From: Metasolibacillus fluoroglycofenilyticus
GTDB lineage: Bacteria > Bacillota > Bacilli > Bacillales_A > Planococcaceae
Direction of reading: 5' to 3'
DNA length: 64,000 nucleotides
Assembly (NCBI RefSeq): GCF_003049645.1
Contig: NZ_PYWK01000005.1
Location: forward strand, 122,582-186,581
Below, piece after piece: positions 56,145 through 64,000 of the stretch. The translations under genes were made by a program, and so were the position numbers. The stretch's first letter is position 1; each line of letters starts with the position of its first letter. Under the pieces are notes generated by a model. The model was given only the letters and a program-made list of their open reading frames with translations. It was not told the origin of the DNA and ran no database searches.

Positions 56145-57431
56145 TTATAGTTGTGAAAAAGCATAATCAACTGCAGCGATTGTTTCAATAATATCTTCTT
56201 CTGTATGCTCAGTAGTTAGGAACCATGCCTCATATTTTGAAGGAGCCAAGTTGATGCCTTGTGAAAGCATAAGCTTGAAGAAGCGACCGAAAGTTTCACC
56301 ATCAGACATTTCTGCTTGTTCATAATTTTCTACTTTTTCGCTTGTAAAGTAAATAGTTAATGCACCCTTTAGACGATTCACTGTAATTGTTACATGATGC
56401 TTTTTAGCTGCTTCTAAAATGCCTTTTTCTAAAATAGCCCCTAGCTGGTCCATCTTATCGTAAATAGCAGGCTGTCTTAGTACTTCTAAACATGCGATGC
56501 CTGCTTGCATTGATGCTGGGTTCCCAGCCATTGTTCCTGCTTGGTAGGCAGGTCCTAATGGCGCAACTGTATCCATAATTTCTTTTTTGCCACCGTAAGC
56601 ACCTATTGGTAAACCGCCACCAATTACTTTTCCGAGCGCCACTAAATCTGGTGTTAGACCAAGCATCGTATGTGCTGCGCCATAATGGAAGCGGAATGCA
56701 GTAATAATTTCATCATGAATAGTTAATGCACCATATTGTTGTGCTATTTCATGAACGAGCTCTAAAAATCCAAGCTTTGGTTCCACGATACCGAAATTAC
56801 CAACGATTGGCTCAATTAAAATACCAGCTACTTGCTCACCCCACCGTACCATTGCCTGCTTAAATGCCTCTGGGTCATTGAATGGAACTGTAATTACTTC
56901 TGTCGCAACACTTTCGGGAACCCCTGCTGAGTCAGGTGAGCCTAATGTTGCCGGACCGGAACCAGCAGCAACCAATACTTGGTCAAAATGACCGTGGTAA
57001 CAGCCTGCAAATTTAATCATTTTTGTACGCCCTGTATAGGCACGAGCAATACGAACTGTTGTCATCACTGCCTCTGTACCAGAATTGTTAAAACGAACTT
57101 TGTCTAATGTTGGAATTGCTTCTTTCAGCATTTTCGCAAACTTTACTTCGTGCTCTGTCGCTGTACCGAAAAGCACGCCTGTTTCTGCTGCATGGGCAAT
57201 TGCTTTTGCAATATGTGGATGTCCATGTCCTGTAACGATAGGTCCGTATGCTGCTAAATAGTCGATATAACGATTGCCATCTATGTCATAAAAATAGGCT
57301 CCTTTTCCGTATGCCATCGCGACAGGTGCTCCACCACCCACCGCTTTATAAGAACGTGATGGACTGTTAACGCCACCCACGATATGTTGTAATGCTTCCT
57401 CATGTAAAGCTTCTGATTTTGCGTATCTCAT
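56145..57431 (-). CDS. hemL2: Glutamate-1-semialdehyde 2,1-aminomutase (HemL2/GsaB)
   Basis: 428 residues, PLP-dependent class III aminotransferase fold that makes 5-aminolevulinate for tetrapyrroles. Seen: [56 protein letters not shown] and the PLP lysine in [19 protein letters not shown]. Outside a hem operon and beside ygaF/bcp, it matches B. subtilis gsaB, the second copy of the enzyme. Start at 57431 with GGAGG eight bases away. Confidence 0.92.
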   Translation of the reverse strand: MRYAKSEALHEEALQHIVGGVNSPSRSYKAVGGGAPVAMAYGKGAYFYDIDGNRYIDYLAAYGPIVTGHGHPHIAKAIAHAAETGVLFGTATEHEVKFAKMLKEAIPTLDKVRFNNSGTEAVMTTVRIARAYTGRTKMIKFAGCYHGHFDQVLVAAGSGPATLGSPDSAGVPESVATEVITVPFNDPEAFKQAMVRWGEQVAGILIEPIVGNFGIVEPKLGFLELVHEIAQQYGALTIHDEIITAFRFHYGAAHTMLGLTPDLVALGKVIGGGLPIGAYGGKKEIMDTVAPLGPAYQAGTMAGNPASMQAGIACLEVLRQPAIYDKMDQLGAILEKGILEAAKKHHVTITVNRLKGALTIYFTSEKVENYEQAEMSDGETFGRFFKLMLSQGINLAPSKYEAWFLTTEHTEEDIIETIAAVDYAFSQL

Positions 57432-57617
57432 TTTTTGTTCCTCCAAATAGTTTGATTCACTTCTATTGTAGACTGAATTTTCATTTCATGCCAAAGAATT
57501 TGAAAGGATGGACATAGTTCGGTACGATAGAAAATGAGTAAAGGTTAACATTGGGCATATGAAATTTCTGAGCAAAGTTAATCAAGGCGCAAATATACTG
57601 AAAAGGAGCGGATAAAG

Positions 57618-58088
57618 ATGACCTTGTTACATAAGCAGGCACCACAATTTTCACTAGAAAATGAACAGGGGCAGCCTGTGCACTTAAACGATTTTTTAGG
57701 CAAGAATGTTGTGCTATATTTTTACCCTAAAGATATGACACCAGGCTGTACGACAGAAGCATGTGATTTTCGTGATGCCTACAAAGATTTTTCAGAGTTA
57801 AATGCAATCATATTAGGAATCAGTGCAGATGATGCTAAAAAGCATACGAAATTTATTGAGAAATATAATTTACCGTTTTCATTATTAGTCGATAGTGACC
57901 ATTCTGTTGCAGAAGCATATGGGGTATGGGTGTTGAAAAAAATGTACGGACGTGAATTTATGGGGATAGAGCGCTCCACTTTTTTAATCGATGAAAACGG
58001 AGTGGTAGTAAAGGAATGGCGCAAAGTGCGTGTTAAAAATCATATTGAGGATGTTTTAACTTTTTTACGTGAAGGGAGTAATGTGTAA
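57618..58088 (+). CDS. bcp: Bcp-type thioredoxin-dependent peroxiredoxin (YgaF)
   Basis: 156 residues. Peroxidatic Cys44 and resolving Cys49 lie in PGCTTEACDFRD, with YFYPKDMTPGC typical of the Bcp/PrxQ class; RSTFLIDENG follows. It reduces peroxides in the cytoplasm. AAGGAG site, and the stop overlaps the dehydrogenase start (TAATG). Its closeness to perR fits an oxidative-stress neighbourhood, but no PerR box was seen before it. Confidence 0.92.
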   Translation: MTLLHKQAPQFSLENEQGQPVHLNDFLGKNVVLYFYPKDMTPGCTTEACDFRDAYKDFSELNAIILGISADDAKKHTKFIEKYNLPFSLLVDSDHSVAEAYGVWVLKKMYGREFMGIERSTFLIDENGVVVKEWRKVRVKNHIEDVLTFLREGSNV

Positions 58089-59032
58089 TGCATGTTTATT
58101 TTACGTTTGAACCGAGAGAGGATTTACAAAAGCCGCTAGTAGCTGAATTCCCAGAGGTAAACTTTGTGTTTGATGCGAAGCTGCGTGAGGAACAGTTGGC
58201 AGAGGCGGATATTGTTGTGACATATGGAGAGGATTTAACGGCGGCAAATATTGCACTAGCAAATAAATTACAATGGATTTTTGTGGCGTCTGCTGGTGTA
58301 GAAAAAATGCCTGCACAAGCAATTGCTGAACGAGGAATCTTTGTTTCAAATGTACGAGGAATTCATAAGAAACCAATGACCGAATCCGTGTTAGCGCATA
58401 TTTTAGCGTTAAAACGCGGACTGCCATTTATTTATGAGCAGCAGAAAAAAGGAGAATGGAATAAAAAAACAAGTCTATCAGAGCTAAACGGCTCTATTGC
58501 GCTTATCATCGGCCCTGGGGCAATCGGTGCAGAAATCGGGCGCATTTTACAGGCTTTTGGTGTGCACACAATTGGCTGTAATCGCAGTGGGAAATCAATT
58601 GAATCAATGGATGAAACATACGCAATTCTTGACTTGAAAGCGCATTTGCCAAAGGCGGATATTGTTATTTCGATGCTACCAAGCACAGAGGAAACGAAGC
58701 ATTTATTAACATACGAGCATTTTGAGTTGATGAAGGAAAATGCAATTTTTATGAATTTTGGTCGTGGCAATGTAGTAAAAGAGGCGGAGCTAGTACGCGC
58801 TCTTCAAAATAAGCTAATAGGGCATGCCGTTTTAGATGTATTTGAAGTGGAGCCATTGCCAAAGGACAGCGAACTATGGAAGCTGGATAATGTAACGATT
58901 TCGCCACATTTCTCGAGTCACTCATCCCGCTATGTAGAACGGGCTCTTGAAATTTTTGAGCCAAGCTTAAAAAAATGGCTACAGGGTGAGCGTAATTTAG
59001 AAAATAAAATCGATTTATTACGTGGTTATTAA
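58088..59032 (+). CDS. D-isomer-specific 2-hydroxyacid dehydrogenase
   Basis: 314 residues. The NAD-binding GPGAIGAEIGRIL and active-site Arg (FGRGNVV), Glu (DVFEVEPLP) and His (SPHFSSHSSR) appear in family order. It reduces a 2-keto acid or oxidises a D-2-hydroxy acid; the substrate is unassigned. Start overlaps bcp, so the two are co-expressed. The NAD motif is GPGAIG, proline replacing a usual small residue. Confidence 0.88.
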   Translation: MHVYFTFEPREDLQKPLVAEFPEVNFVFDAKLREEQLAEADIVVTYGEDLTAANIALANKLQWIFVASAGVEKMPAQAIAERGIFVSNVRGIHKKPMTESVLAHILALKRGLPFIYEQQKKGEWNKKTSLSELNGSIALIIGPGAIGAEIGRILQAFGVHTIGCNRSGKSIESMDETYAILDLKAHLPKADIVISMLPSTEETKHLLTYEHFELMKENAIFMNFGRGNVVKEAELVRALQNKLIGHAVLDVFEVEPLPKDSELWKLDNVTISPHFSSHSSRYVERALEIFEPSLKKWLQGERNLENKIDLLRGY

Positions 59033-59284
59033 GCCTAATTGAGAATATAATAATTTTAAATGAGAATAAATATTTTTTTGTGTTATAATTCTTAAGACTG
59101 CCTCTTTTTTCTTTATTAATTTAATAGTGCCTACTTCAATTTTCTCAAGCTAACGAGAAAATTTTGGAATAATTTGTAGAAGCTTTTGCTGAGATATTAT
59201 GTGAATATTCGCTTTTTTGAATGAACTTCTACTTAATTAGGGGAAGCAATTGTTGACAGAGTGTAGTTGTATTCGATACACTAA

Positions 59285-59299
59285 TTGTAACAATTATAA
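59285..59299 (+). promoter_or_regulatory. PerR box in front of perR
   Basis: TTGTAACAATTATAA matches TTATAATNATTATAA at 12 of 14 defined positions, 35 bases before the perR start. This suggests autoregulation, as known in B. subtilis. Confidence 0.55.
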
Positions 59300-59333
59300 A
59301 TTAATAATTATGTATGAAAAGAGGTGCATGGCG

Positions 59334-59780
59334 ATGTCTAAAATGCATTTAAACAATGCGCTAGACACGTTAAAGGCTACTGGTGTAAGGATTACTCCAC
59401 AACGTCATGCGATTTTAGAGTATTTAATTCAGTCAATGAATCACCCGACGGCAGATGATATATATAAAGCGCTTGAAGATAGGTTTCCCAATATGAGTGT
59501 CGCAACAGTTTATAATAATTTGCGCGTATTTCGAGAAGTAGGTCTTGTAAAGGAACTTACTTATGGAGATGCAGCAAGTCGATTTGATTTTGCAACAGGC
59601 GACCACTATCATATGATTTGTGAAACTTGTGGTAAAATTGTGGATTTCCATTACCCAGGCTTAAACGAAGTGGAGCATTTTGCTTCACATGTAACAGGTT
59701 TTACAGTGAATTCACATCGTTTGGAAGTGTACGGCACTTGCCCAAACTGTGTTCAAAGCCAAGGTCAAAAAGCATTATAA
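59334..59780 (+). CDS. perR: Peroxide-responsive repressor PerR
   Basis: 148 residues, Fur family. With the ATG at 59334 (seven bases after GAGGTG) the residues fall on the B. subtilis PerR numbering. Regulatory metal ligands are H37, D85, H91, H93 and D104, and structural zinc cysteines are C96, C99, C136 and C139. Asp104 is the feature separating PerR from Fur and Zur. It represses with Fe or Mn and is inactivated by peroxide-driven oxidation of H37/H91. Likely targets in this window are itself and zosA. Confidence 0.93.
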   Translation: MSKMHLNNALDTLKATGVRITPQRHAILEYLIQSMNHPTADDIYKALEDRFPNMSVATVYNNLRVFREVGLVKELTYGDAASRFDFATGDHYHMICETCGKIVDFHYPGLNEVEHFASHVTGFTVNSHRLEVYGTCPNCVQSQGQKAL

Positions 59781-59784
59781 AGCA

Positions 59785-59817
59785 GAGCGCCCAGCAGAAG
59801 TGCTTGGGCGCTTTTAC
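59785..59817 (+). terminator. Terminator after perR
   Basis: AGCGCCCA/TGGGCGCT stem with an 11-base loop, then TTTTAC. The following 59818-60018 is AT-rich with no gene. Confidence 0.75.
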
Positions 59818-60018
59818 TATGCATAGAAAACATAGTTATTAGCAAGATTTTCAAAGGGCATATCTATACACCTAAAAAATTTAAAAGACAATATATTAGT
59901 TTTGATATTAGAATTCATAGATTATCTAGAGGAAAACGTAGATAAATCCTGAAAAATCACAGTTAGCATATGAAAAAATCCATAAAAATGCCGAAAAAAT
60001 AAAATTTTCAAAATATTG

Positions 60019-60322
60019 TTGACAAATTATTTTCAGTCATATACTATGCTATTTAACAATAAATTTTAAGCATTGATTGGAAATAGTAAAAATGATTGTG
60101 TACTTTTAGAGAGCTGATGGTTGGTGAAAATCAGTAGACGCACATTTTGAACTCGTCCATGAGCTATTCCCTGAACAAATAGTAAGGGTAATCGGTTTCC
60201 TCCGTTATTGGGATAAACAGTGTTAGCTGTTGATGAAGCGGGCTTTTCATGAATGGGAAGCCAACTAGAGTGGTACCGCGAGCATAAACTCGTCTCTATT
60301 TAATTAGAGACGGGTTTTTTTG
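60019..60322 (+). promoter_or_regulatory. Leucine T-box leader and promoter of leuA
   Basis: Promoter TTGACA (60019-60024), 17 bases, TACTAT (60042-60047). The leader has a stem I with AGTAGACG and a likely CTC specifier (60152-60154) in GAACTCGTCC. The conserved T-box sequence AGAGTGGTACCGCG lies at 60267-60280, and the terminator stem ACTCGTCTCT...AGAGACGGGT with a T run ends at 60322. Uncharged leucine tRNA would bind and favour the antiterminator, switching on leuA. Bases 60323-60475 hold a fragment of the second repeat family (60398-60440). Confidence 0.88.
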
Positions 60323-60475
60323 TTTTAATTCAGCCATGTTTTTTGCAACGAGCTGAATGCTTTATCAACAATGGATTCAGTAAGGGTTTTTCGAGTAAGC
60401 TTGAAAAAACTGAAAGCAATTAAACCGAGCTGTAATTGATTTTCAAAAAATACATGAGAAGAAGGAGTGCTGGAA

Positions 60476-62047
60476 ATGAGCAGAAAAATTTGGGTGTTTG
60501 ACACGACATTACGTGACGGGGAGCAAGTACCGGGGGCAAAATTGAATTTATTTGAAAAAGTAGAGATTGCGCAACAGCTAAAAAAATTAGGTGTTGATAT
60601 TATTGAAGCAGGTTTCCCAGCATCTTCCCAAGGAGATTTTGATGCTGTTAAGGCGGTTGCTGAAAAGGTGAGAAATACAAGTGATATTATGATTACAGCA
60701 TTAGCGCGTGCTGTTAAAGCAGATATAGATTCGGTTTATAACGCGGTGAAATATGCAGAAAATCCAATGATTCATATGGTGCTTGGTACTTCAGATATTC
60801 ATGTTGAGAAAAAGTTTAGCAAATCAAAGGATCAAATATTACAAATTGGTATTGATGCTGTTAAGTATGCAAAAACGTTACTACCACAAGTACAATATTC
60901 AACAGAAGATGCCTCACGCTCAGATTTTGAATATTTATGGAAAACAATCGAGGCCGTTATGAAGGCTGGCGCGACAATGATTAATGTACCTGATACAGTA
61001 GGCTATGCTGAGCCAGAGCAATGGGGAGAAATGATTGGCAAACTTGCCTATCGGATGAAAAATACAGATGATTCAGTGTTATTATCCGTGCATTGTCATA
61101 ATGATTTAGGTATGGCAACGGCAAATACTTTGGCGGCAATTAAAAACGGGGCAGATAAAGTAGAATGTACGATAAACGGCATCGGTGAACGTGCAGGGAA
61201 TGCAGCTTTGGAAGAAGTCGTAATGGCGATTAAAACACGGGGCGATGTATATGATGTGCATACAAATATTCAGACCAAAGAAATTATGAACACATCTCGT
61301 CTTGTATCGAGCTTTATGGGATTGGATGTTCAAGTAAATAAGGCGATTACAGGAGACAATGCTTTCGCCCATTCATCAGGTATTCATCAGGATGGCTTAT
61401 TAAAATCGCGCGATGCCTATGAAATTGTTCACCCTGAGGATGTTGGGCTAGAGGATATGGAATTGGTATTAACAGCACGCTCTGGTCGACATGCTGTAAA
61501 AAATGCACTCGAAAAATTAGGATTCTCCAGTCTTTCGACAAATGAATTTGAAGGTGTTTTTGAAGGTTTTTTAAAGCTAGCAGATGCTAAAAAAGAAGTA
61601 TATGACCATGATTTATATGTAATTGTGGAAGAATATTATGAAAAACACGATGCAAATCATATAAATGCAACACATTATAGCGAGCAATTTTTCAGCTTCG
61701 ATGACTTACAAGTTATTAGCAACACAAGCTTTCCTTCAGCTAGTGTGAAAATACGGAAAGGTGATAAAGTGTTTAAGTCAAGCGCTGTTGGTTCTGGTCC
61801 TATTGATGCACTTTATTCTGCAATTGCAAGCATTACAAATATTGATGTCAAGCTTGTTGAGTATAATATTAACAGTGTATCTCGCGGACAAGAAGCTTTA
61901 GGGAAAGTAAAGATTACTGTAGAGCATAAGGGTGAAAAGTTTATTGCAAAGGCTGCGGATACAGATATTTTAAAAGCCAGCGCGTTAGCATATATGAATG
62001 CGATTAATAGCATTATTGTTTCTAAATTAGTTCTTGTTGCAAATTAA
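60476..62047 (+). CDS. leuA: 2-isopropylmalate synthase LeuA
   Basis: 523 residues. First step of leucine synthesis: acetyl-CoA plus 2-ketoisovalerate. The HMGL-like barrel has DTTLRDGEQ, the metal-binding HCHNDLGMA and [10 protein letters not shown]; a C-terminal allosteric LeuA dimer domain follows (about 395-515). The residues after DGEQ are VPGAKL, where typical LeuA has SPGA. leuB, leuC and leuD do not follow; the gene stands alone under a leucine T-box between perR and ygzB, which are near neighbours in B. subtilis. ATG at 60476, eight bases after AAGGAG. A homocitrate- or methylthioalkylmalate-type relative is less likely given the T-box. Confidence 0.9.
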   Translation: MSRKIWVFDTTLRDGEQVPGAKLNLFEKVEIAQQLKKLGVDIIEAGFPASSQGDFDAVKAVAEKVRNTSDIMITALARAVKADIDSVYNAVKYAENPMIHMVLGTSDIHVEKKFSKSKDQILQIGIDAVKYAKTLLPQVQYSTEDASRSDFEYLWKTIEAVMKAGATMINVPDTVGYAEPEQWGEMIGKLAYRMKNTDDSVLLSVHCHNDLGMATANTLAAIKNGADKVECTINGIGERAGNAALEEVVMAIKTRGDVYDVHTNIQTKEIMNTSRLVSSFMGLDVQVNKAITGDNAFAHSSGIHQDGLLKSRDAYEIVHPEDVGLEDMELVLTARSGRHAVKNALEKLGFSSLSTNEFEGVFEGFLKLADAKKEVYDHDLYVIVEEYYEKHDANHINATHYSEQFFSFDDLQVISNTSFPSASVKIRKGDKVFKSSAVGSGPIDALYSAIASITNIDVKLVEYNINSVSRGQEALGKVKITVEHKGEKFIAKAADTDILKASALAYMNAINSIIVSKLVLVAN

Positions 62048-62060
62048 GGGATTAACAAAT

Positions 62061-62103
62061 GGCTGTCGGGCAGTGTAGGTATCCACCTATCTTCCCGACA
62101 GCC
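62061..62103. terminator. Hairpin between leuA and ygzB
   Basis: GGCTGTCGGG pairs with CCCGACAGCC, with an inner AGGT/ACCT pairing. It lies between convergent genes and could serve both; no strong U-tract. Confidence 0.55.
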
Positions 62104-62111
62104 GATTCTGT

Positions 62112-62459
62112 TTACTTTCTTTTAGTATTGTATGTTTGATCAAACTCTTTGCCCTCTAATGAAGGGTCTAAAGTCAATGGCTCGTTGCAATACATACACA
62201 TATCTACTCGACCTAATACTTTTGTATGCTTGCCACATCCAGGGCAAACGACTTGTACCGCGCGTGTTGATAATAATCCAATCCAACCATAAACTACAGT
62301 ACTTCCAATGATACAAAGCAAGCCAAGCGTCATAAAAATAATGACTAAAATTTGATTTTCTCTAAAGAAAATAGCACCGTACATTATAACAAATCCGATG
62401 AAGATTAGTGCTAATGCAAACGAGCGAATTTTATTTATTTTATTTTGATATTTTTTCAT
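62112..62459 (-). CDS. ygzB: UPF0295 membrane protein YgzB
   Basis: 115 residues with two membrane helices (about 13-32 and 37-65). A rubredoxin-like zinc knuckle, [27 protein letters not shown], follows. It closely follows B. subtilis YgzB, which lies in the same place between perR and ygxA. Function unknown. Confidence 0.9.
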   Translation of the reverse strand: MKKYQNKINKIRSFALALIFIGFVIMYGAIFFRENQILVIIFMTLGLLCIIGSTVVYGWIGLLSTRAVQVVCPGCGKHTKVLGRVDMCMYCNEPLTLDPSLEGKEFDQTYNTKRK

Positions 62460-62596
62460 AGTAATTTGCCTCCCTAATTACTATAACATACAATGAAATT
62501 ATTTTAGAATGAGAATATGGAAAATTGAAAGGGTTTCTTTCAATTGTTGTCGAAAGAACATTAACAGATAACAATAAATTGTTTGGGGGGAGTATT

Positions 62597-63499
62597 ATGG
62601 AGCAAATTTTACGTCCAATTTATCAAGAACGGGCGAGTCACCCTGATACACTAGGGATTATTTTAATAAATCGAAAAGAAGATGCACTAAATATTACAAA
62701 TACATTTGATTCCGTACTACTTATTATTGTGAAAAATCAAGAAACCTCTATATTCACAAAGCACTATATGTATGGCGATAAAAAAATGGTTATGCATATA
62801 TTAACGGAGAAACGTTTAAAAAAATGGTTGTTTGTAGGCTCGCATAAACGATTAGTAGATTGGTTATTTTTCGGAAAAATTATGTTTGACCGCAATGAAT
62901 TTTTATATAAGCTTCGGTCGGAATTACAGGAGTTTCCTTTTTTTGGACGGAAAATTAAAACGGGTATTCAATTTAGCAAGCTTATTCGTCGTTATTTAGA
63001 AGGAAAAGAGTTTTTCGAGAGTGGCAATTATTTAGATTCTTATAGCCATGTGGTTGATTCGTTGCACCATTTAGGGAGATTGTCAATTATTGATAACGGT
63101 CTATATCCAGAGGTAACAGTTTGGTCACAGGTGAAAAAAATTGAGCCAGCCATTTATAAATTATATGAAGAATTAGTAATGAGTGATGAAAGCTTAGAGA
63201 AACGTTTAGAGTTACTATTTTTAGCGATTGAATTTTTAATCAATTCACGAACGCAGGATGCGGCCCAGCATATTTTAGAAATAATGTTGACGCAACCGTC
63301 GTGGACGATACAACAATTGCATGAACATGAGGAACTTTGCTTATATTCCACAGAGCTAGAAGTATTTATAGAATATTTAGTAGATAAGGAATATATTTTA
63401 GTGGACCCGACTTCCGCAAAAAGCGAATCAGTGTTCCATCGCAATTATATGGTTGACCGTCAATTTGTAAAAAACAAATATAACTTAGATAAAATATAA
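62597..63499 (+). CDS. ygxA: Nucleotidyltransferase-like protein YgxA
   Basis: 300 residues. The region around VLLIIVKNQETSIFTKHYMYGDKKMVMHIL to WLFFGKIMFDRNEFLYKLRSEL corresponds to the nucleotidyltransferase-like part of the YgxA family. The canonical GS...D.D catalytic motif is not evident, so activity is uncertain. Start ATG 62597 after GGGGGGAG. It lies directly before an rRNA operon, exactly as ygxA precedes rrnD in B. subtilis. Confidence 0.87.
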   Translation: MEQILRPIYQERASHPDTLGIILINRKEDALNITNTFDSVLLIIVKNQETSIFTKHYMYGDKKMVMHILTEKRLKKWLFVGSHKRLVDWLFFGKIMFDRNEFLYKLRSELQEFPFFGRKIKTGIQFSKLIRRYLEGKEFFESGNYLDSYSHVVDSLHHLGRLSIIDNGLYPEVTVWSQVKKIEPAIYKLYEELVMSDESLEKRLELLFLAIEFLINSRTQDAAQHILEIMLTQPSWTIQQLHEHEELCLYSTELEVFIEYLVDKEYILVDPTSAKSESVFHRNYMVDRQFVKNKYNLDKI

Positions 63500-63510
63500 G
63501 AGATGTCTAG

Positions 63511-63553
63511 AGGAGTTGTCCTGAAAGGTATTGCCTTTCTGAACAGCTCCTTA
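63511..63553 (+). terminator. Terminator after ygxA
   Basis: GGAGTTGTCCTGAAAGG pairs with CCTTTCTGAACAGCTCC around TATTG. The stem is close to the repeat-element end GGAGTTGTCC...GGACAGCTCC. Confidence 0.7.
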
Positions 63554-63674
63554 AATGTTAGTAGGGTTAGAAAAAATTTTACCTGATTTGAAATTATATA
63601 TAGGAAGTTACTCACTATTTTATAAAGCACTATATACAAGAATTATATTCATTTAAAATTTTTCGCGAAAAGTG

Positions 63675-63704
63675 TTGACTTCTTTTGAATATATAATGTA
63701 TTAT
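63675..63704 (+). promoter_or_regulatory. rRNA operon promoter P1
   Basis: TTGACT, 18 bases, TATTAT, in a strongly AT-rich context (63640-63710) typical of UP-element-enhanced rRNA promoters. Confidence 0.6.
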
Positions 63705-63764
63705 ATTATATGTCGCTAAGACATAGCGTTTGAGATTTGAAGGAATAAAAACTTTAAAAAGATG

Positions 63765-63793
63765 TTGACAAACTAAAGCTCAAATGTTAAATT
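63765..63793 (+). promoter_or_regulatory. rRNA operon promoter P2
   Basis: TTGACA, 17 bases, TAAATT, about 90 bases after P1. The transcribed leader then contains TTGAAAACTGAACAAGCAAGAC (63828-63849), a block common in Bacillus-type rRNA leaders. Confidence 0.65.
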
Positions 63794-63976
63794 AAAGAAG
63801 TCGCCTCAAAAGACGACGGAATGAACCTTGAAAACTGAACAAGCAAGACGTGAATGAATAAAGTTTCATTGACATAGATGAAACACAATTTTGGACATCG
63901 AATGAAGATGCCAGCAAATGTTTTAATGTATCGAAAGCGAAGCGACAGATACAAATTTGAGCTTACTCAAATTCTT

Positions 63977-64000
63977 TTTATGGAGAGTTTGATCCTGGCT
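63977..64000 (+). rRNA. rrs: 16S ribosomal RNA, first ~24 bases
   Basis: AGAGTTTGATCCTGGCT at 63984-64000 is the universal 16S 5' sequence (position 8 onward). The mature end is placed at about 63977. The gene runs off the window. Its position after ygxA corresponds to rrnD of B. subtilis. Confidence 0.93.

Overview
The window is AT-rich Firmicute chromosome, most likely from a Lysinibacillus-like member of the Planococcaceae/Caryophanaceae. Evidence: strong AGGAGG-type ribosome sites with frequent TTG/GTG starts, a gamma-type spore protein gene, S-layer-homology (SLH) surface proteins, a T-box leader, a PerR regulator, and gene order matching one Bacillus subtilis segment (yfkK/yfkI/yfkH, pdaA and a yfjO-like gene, yfhF-recX-yfhH-yfhJ, yfhP-mutY, sspE-ygaC-ygaD, ygaE-gsaB-ygaF, perR-ygzB-ygxA-rrn 16S). 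The species call is inference.

Layout. 1-11.6 kb: a response regulator (start only) and a dual-kinase hybrid sensor kinase, transcribed away from two very large secreted leucine-rich-repeat/SLH proteins that share promoter architecture. 12-18.2 kb: yfkK, yfkI-like and yfkH-like genes, a PerR-boxed zosA-type P-type ATPase and class I fumarase. 18.5-33.3 kb: accessory cargo, comprising an MFS transporter, an ABC exporter, a GH3 glucosaminidase, a leftward set of small enzymes (transglutaminase-like, AraC, NUDIX, histidine phosphatase, methyltransferase, alpha/beta hydrolase), a LytTR-DUF3021-ABC module and an unknown protein. 33.6-37.2 kb: a candidate small RNA and a second dual-kinase sensor with no adjacent regulator. 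37.7-48.2 kb: conserved core (rRNA methyltransferase, pdaA, yfhF, recX, yfhH, yfhJ, yfhP, mutY, sspE, ygaC, ygaD). 48.5-54.6 kb: a five-gene oligopeptide ABC operon. 54.8-64 kb: ygaE, hemL2, bcp, a 2-hydroxyacid dehydrogenase, perR, a leucine T-box with a stand-alone leuA, ygzB, ygxA, then tandem rRNA promoters and the first bases of 16S rRNA.

The most unusual content is between the genes. A non-coding repeat family with GGAGTTGTCC/GGACAGCTCC-type inverted ends occurs as ~205-bp short copies (11637, 42465, 52231, and a diverged 186-bp copy at 55948) and ~450-bp long copies (16028, 23938, 37249). The long copies carry a ~240-bp module inserted at exactly one ATAAA site, with ATAAA present on both sides. 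Relatives of that module stand alone at 43878 and 46197, with a shortened one at 39980. The hairpin end of most copies lies immediately downstream of a stop codon. A further, looser repeat family is at 18320, 32143 and 60398. No transposase, CRISPR array or tRNA gene was seen.
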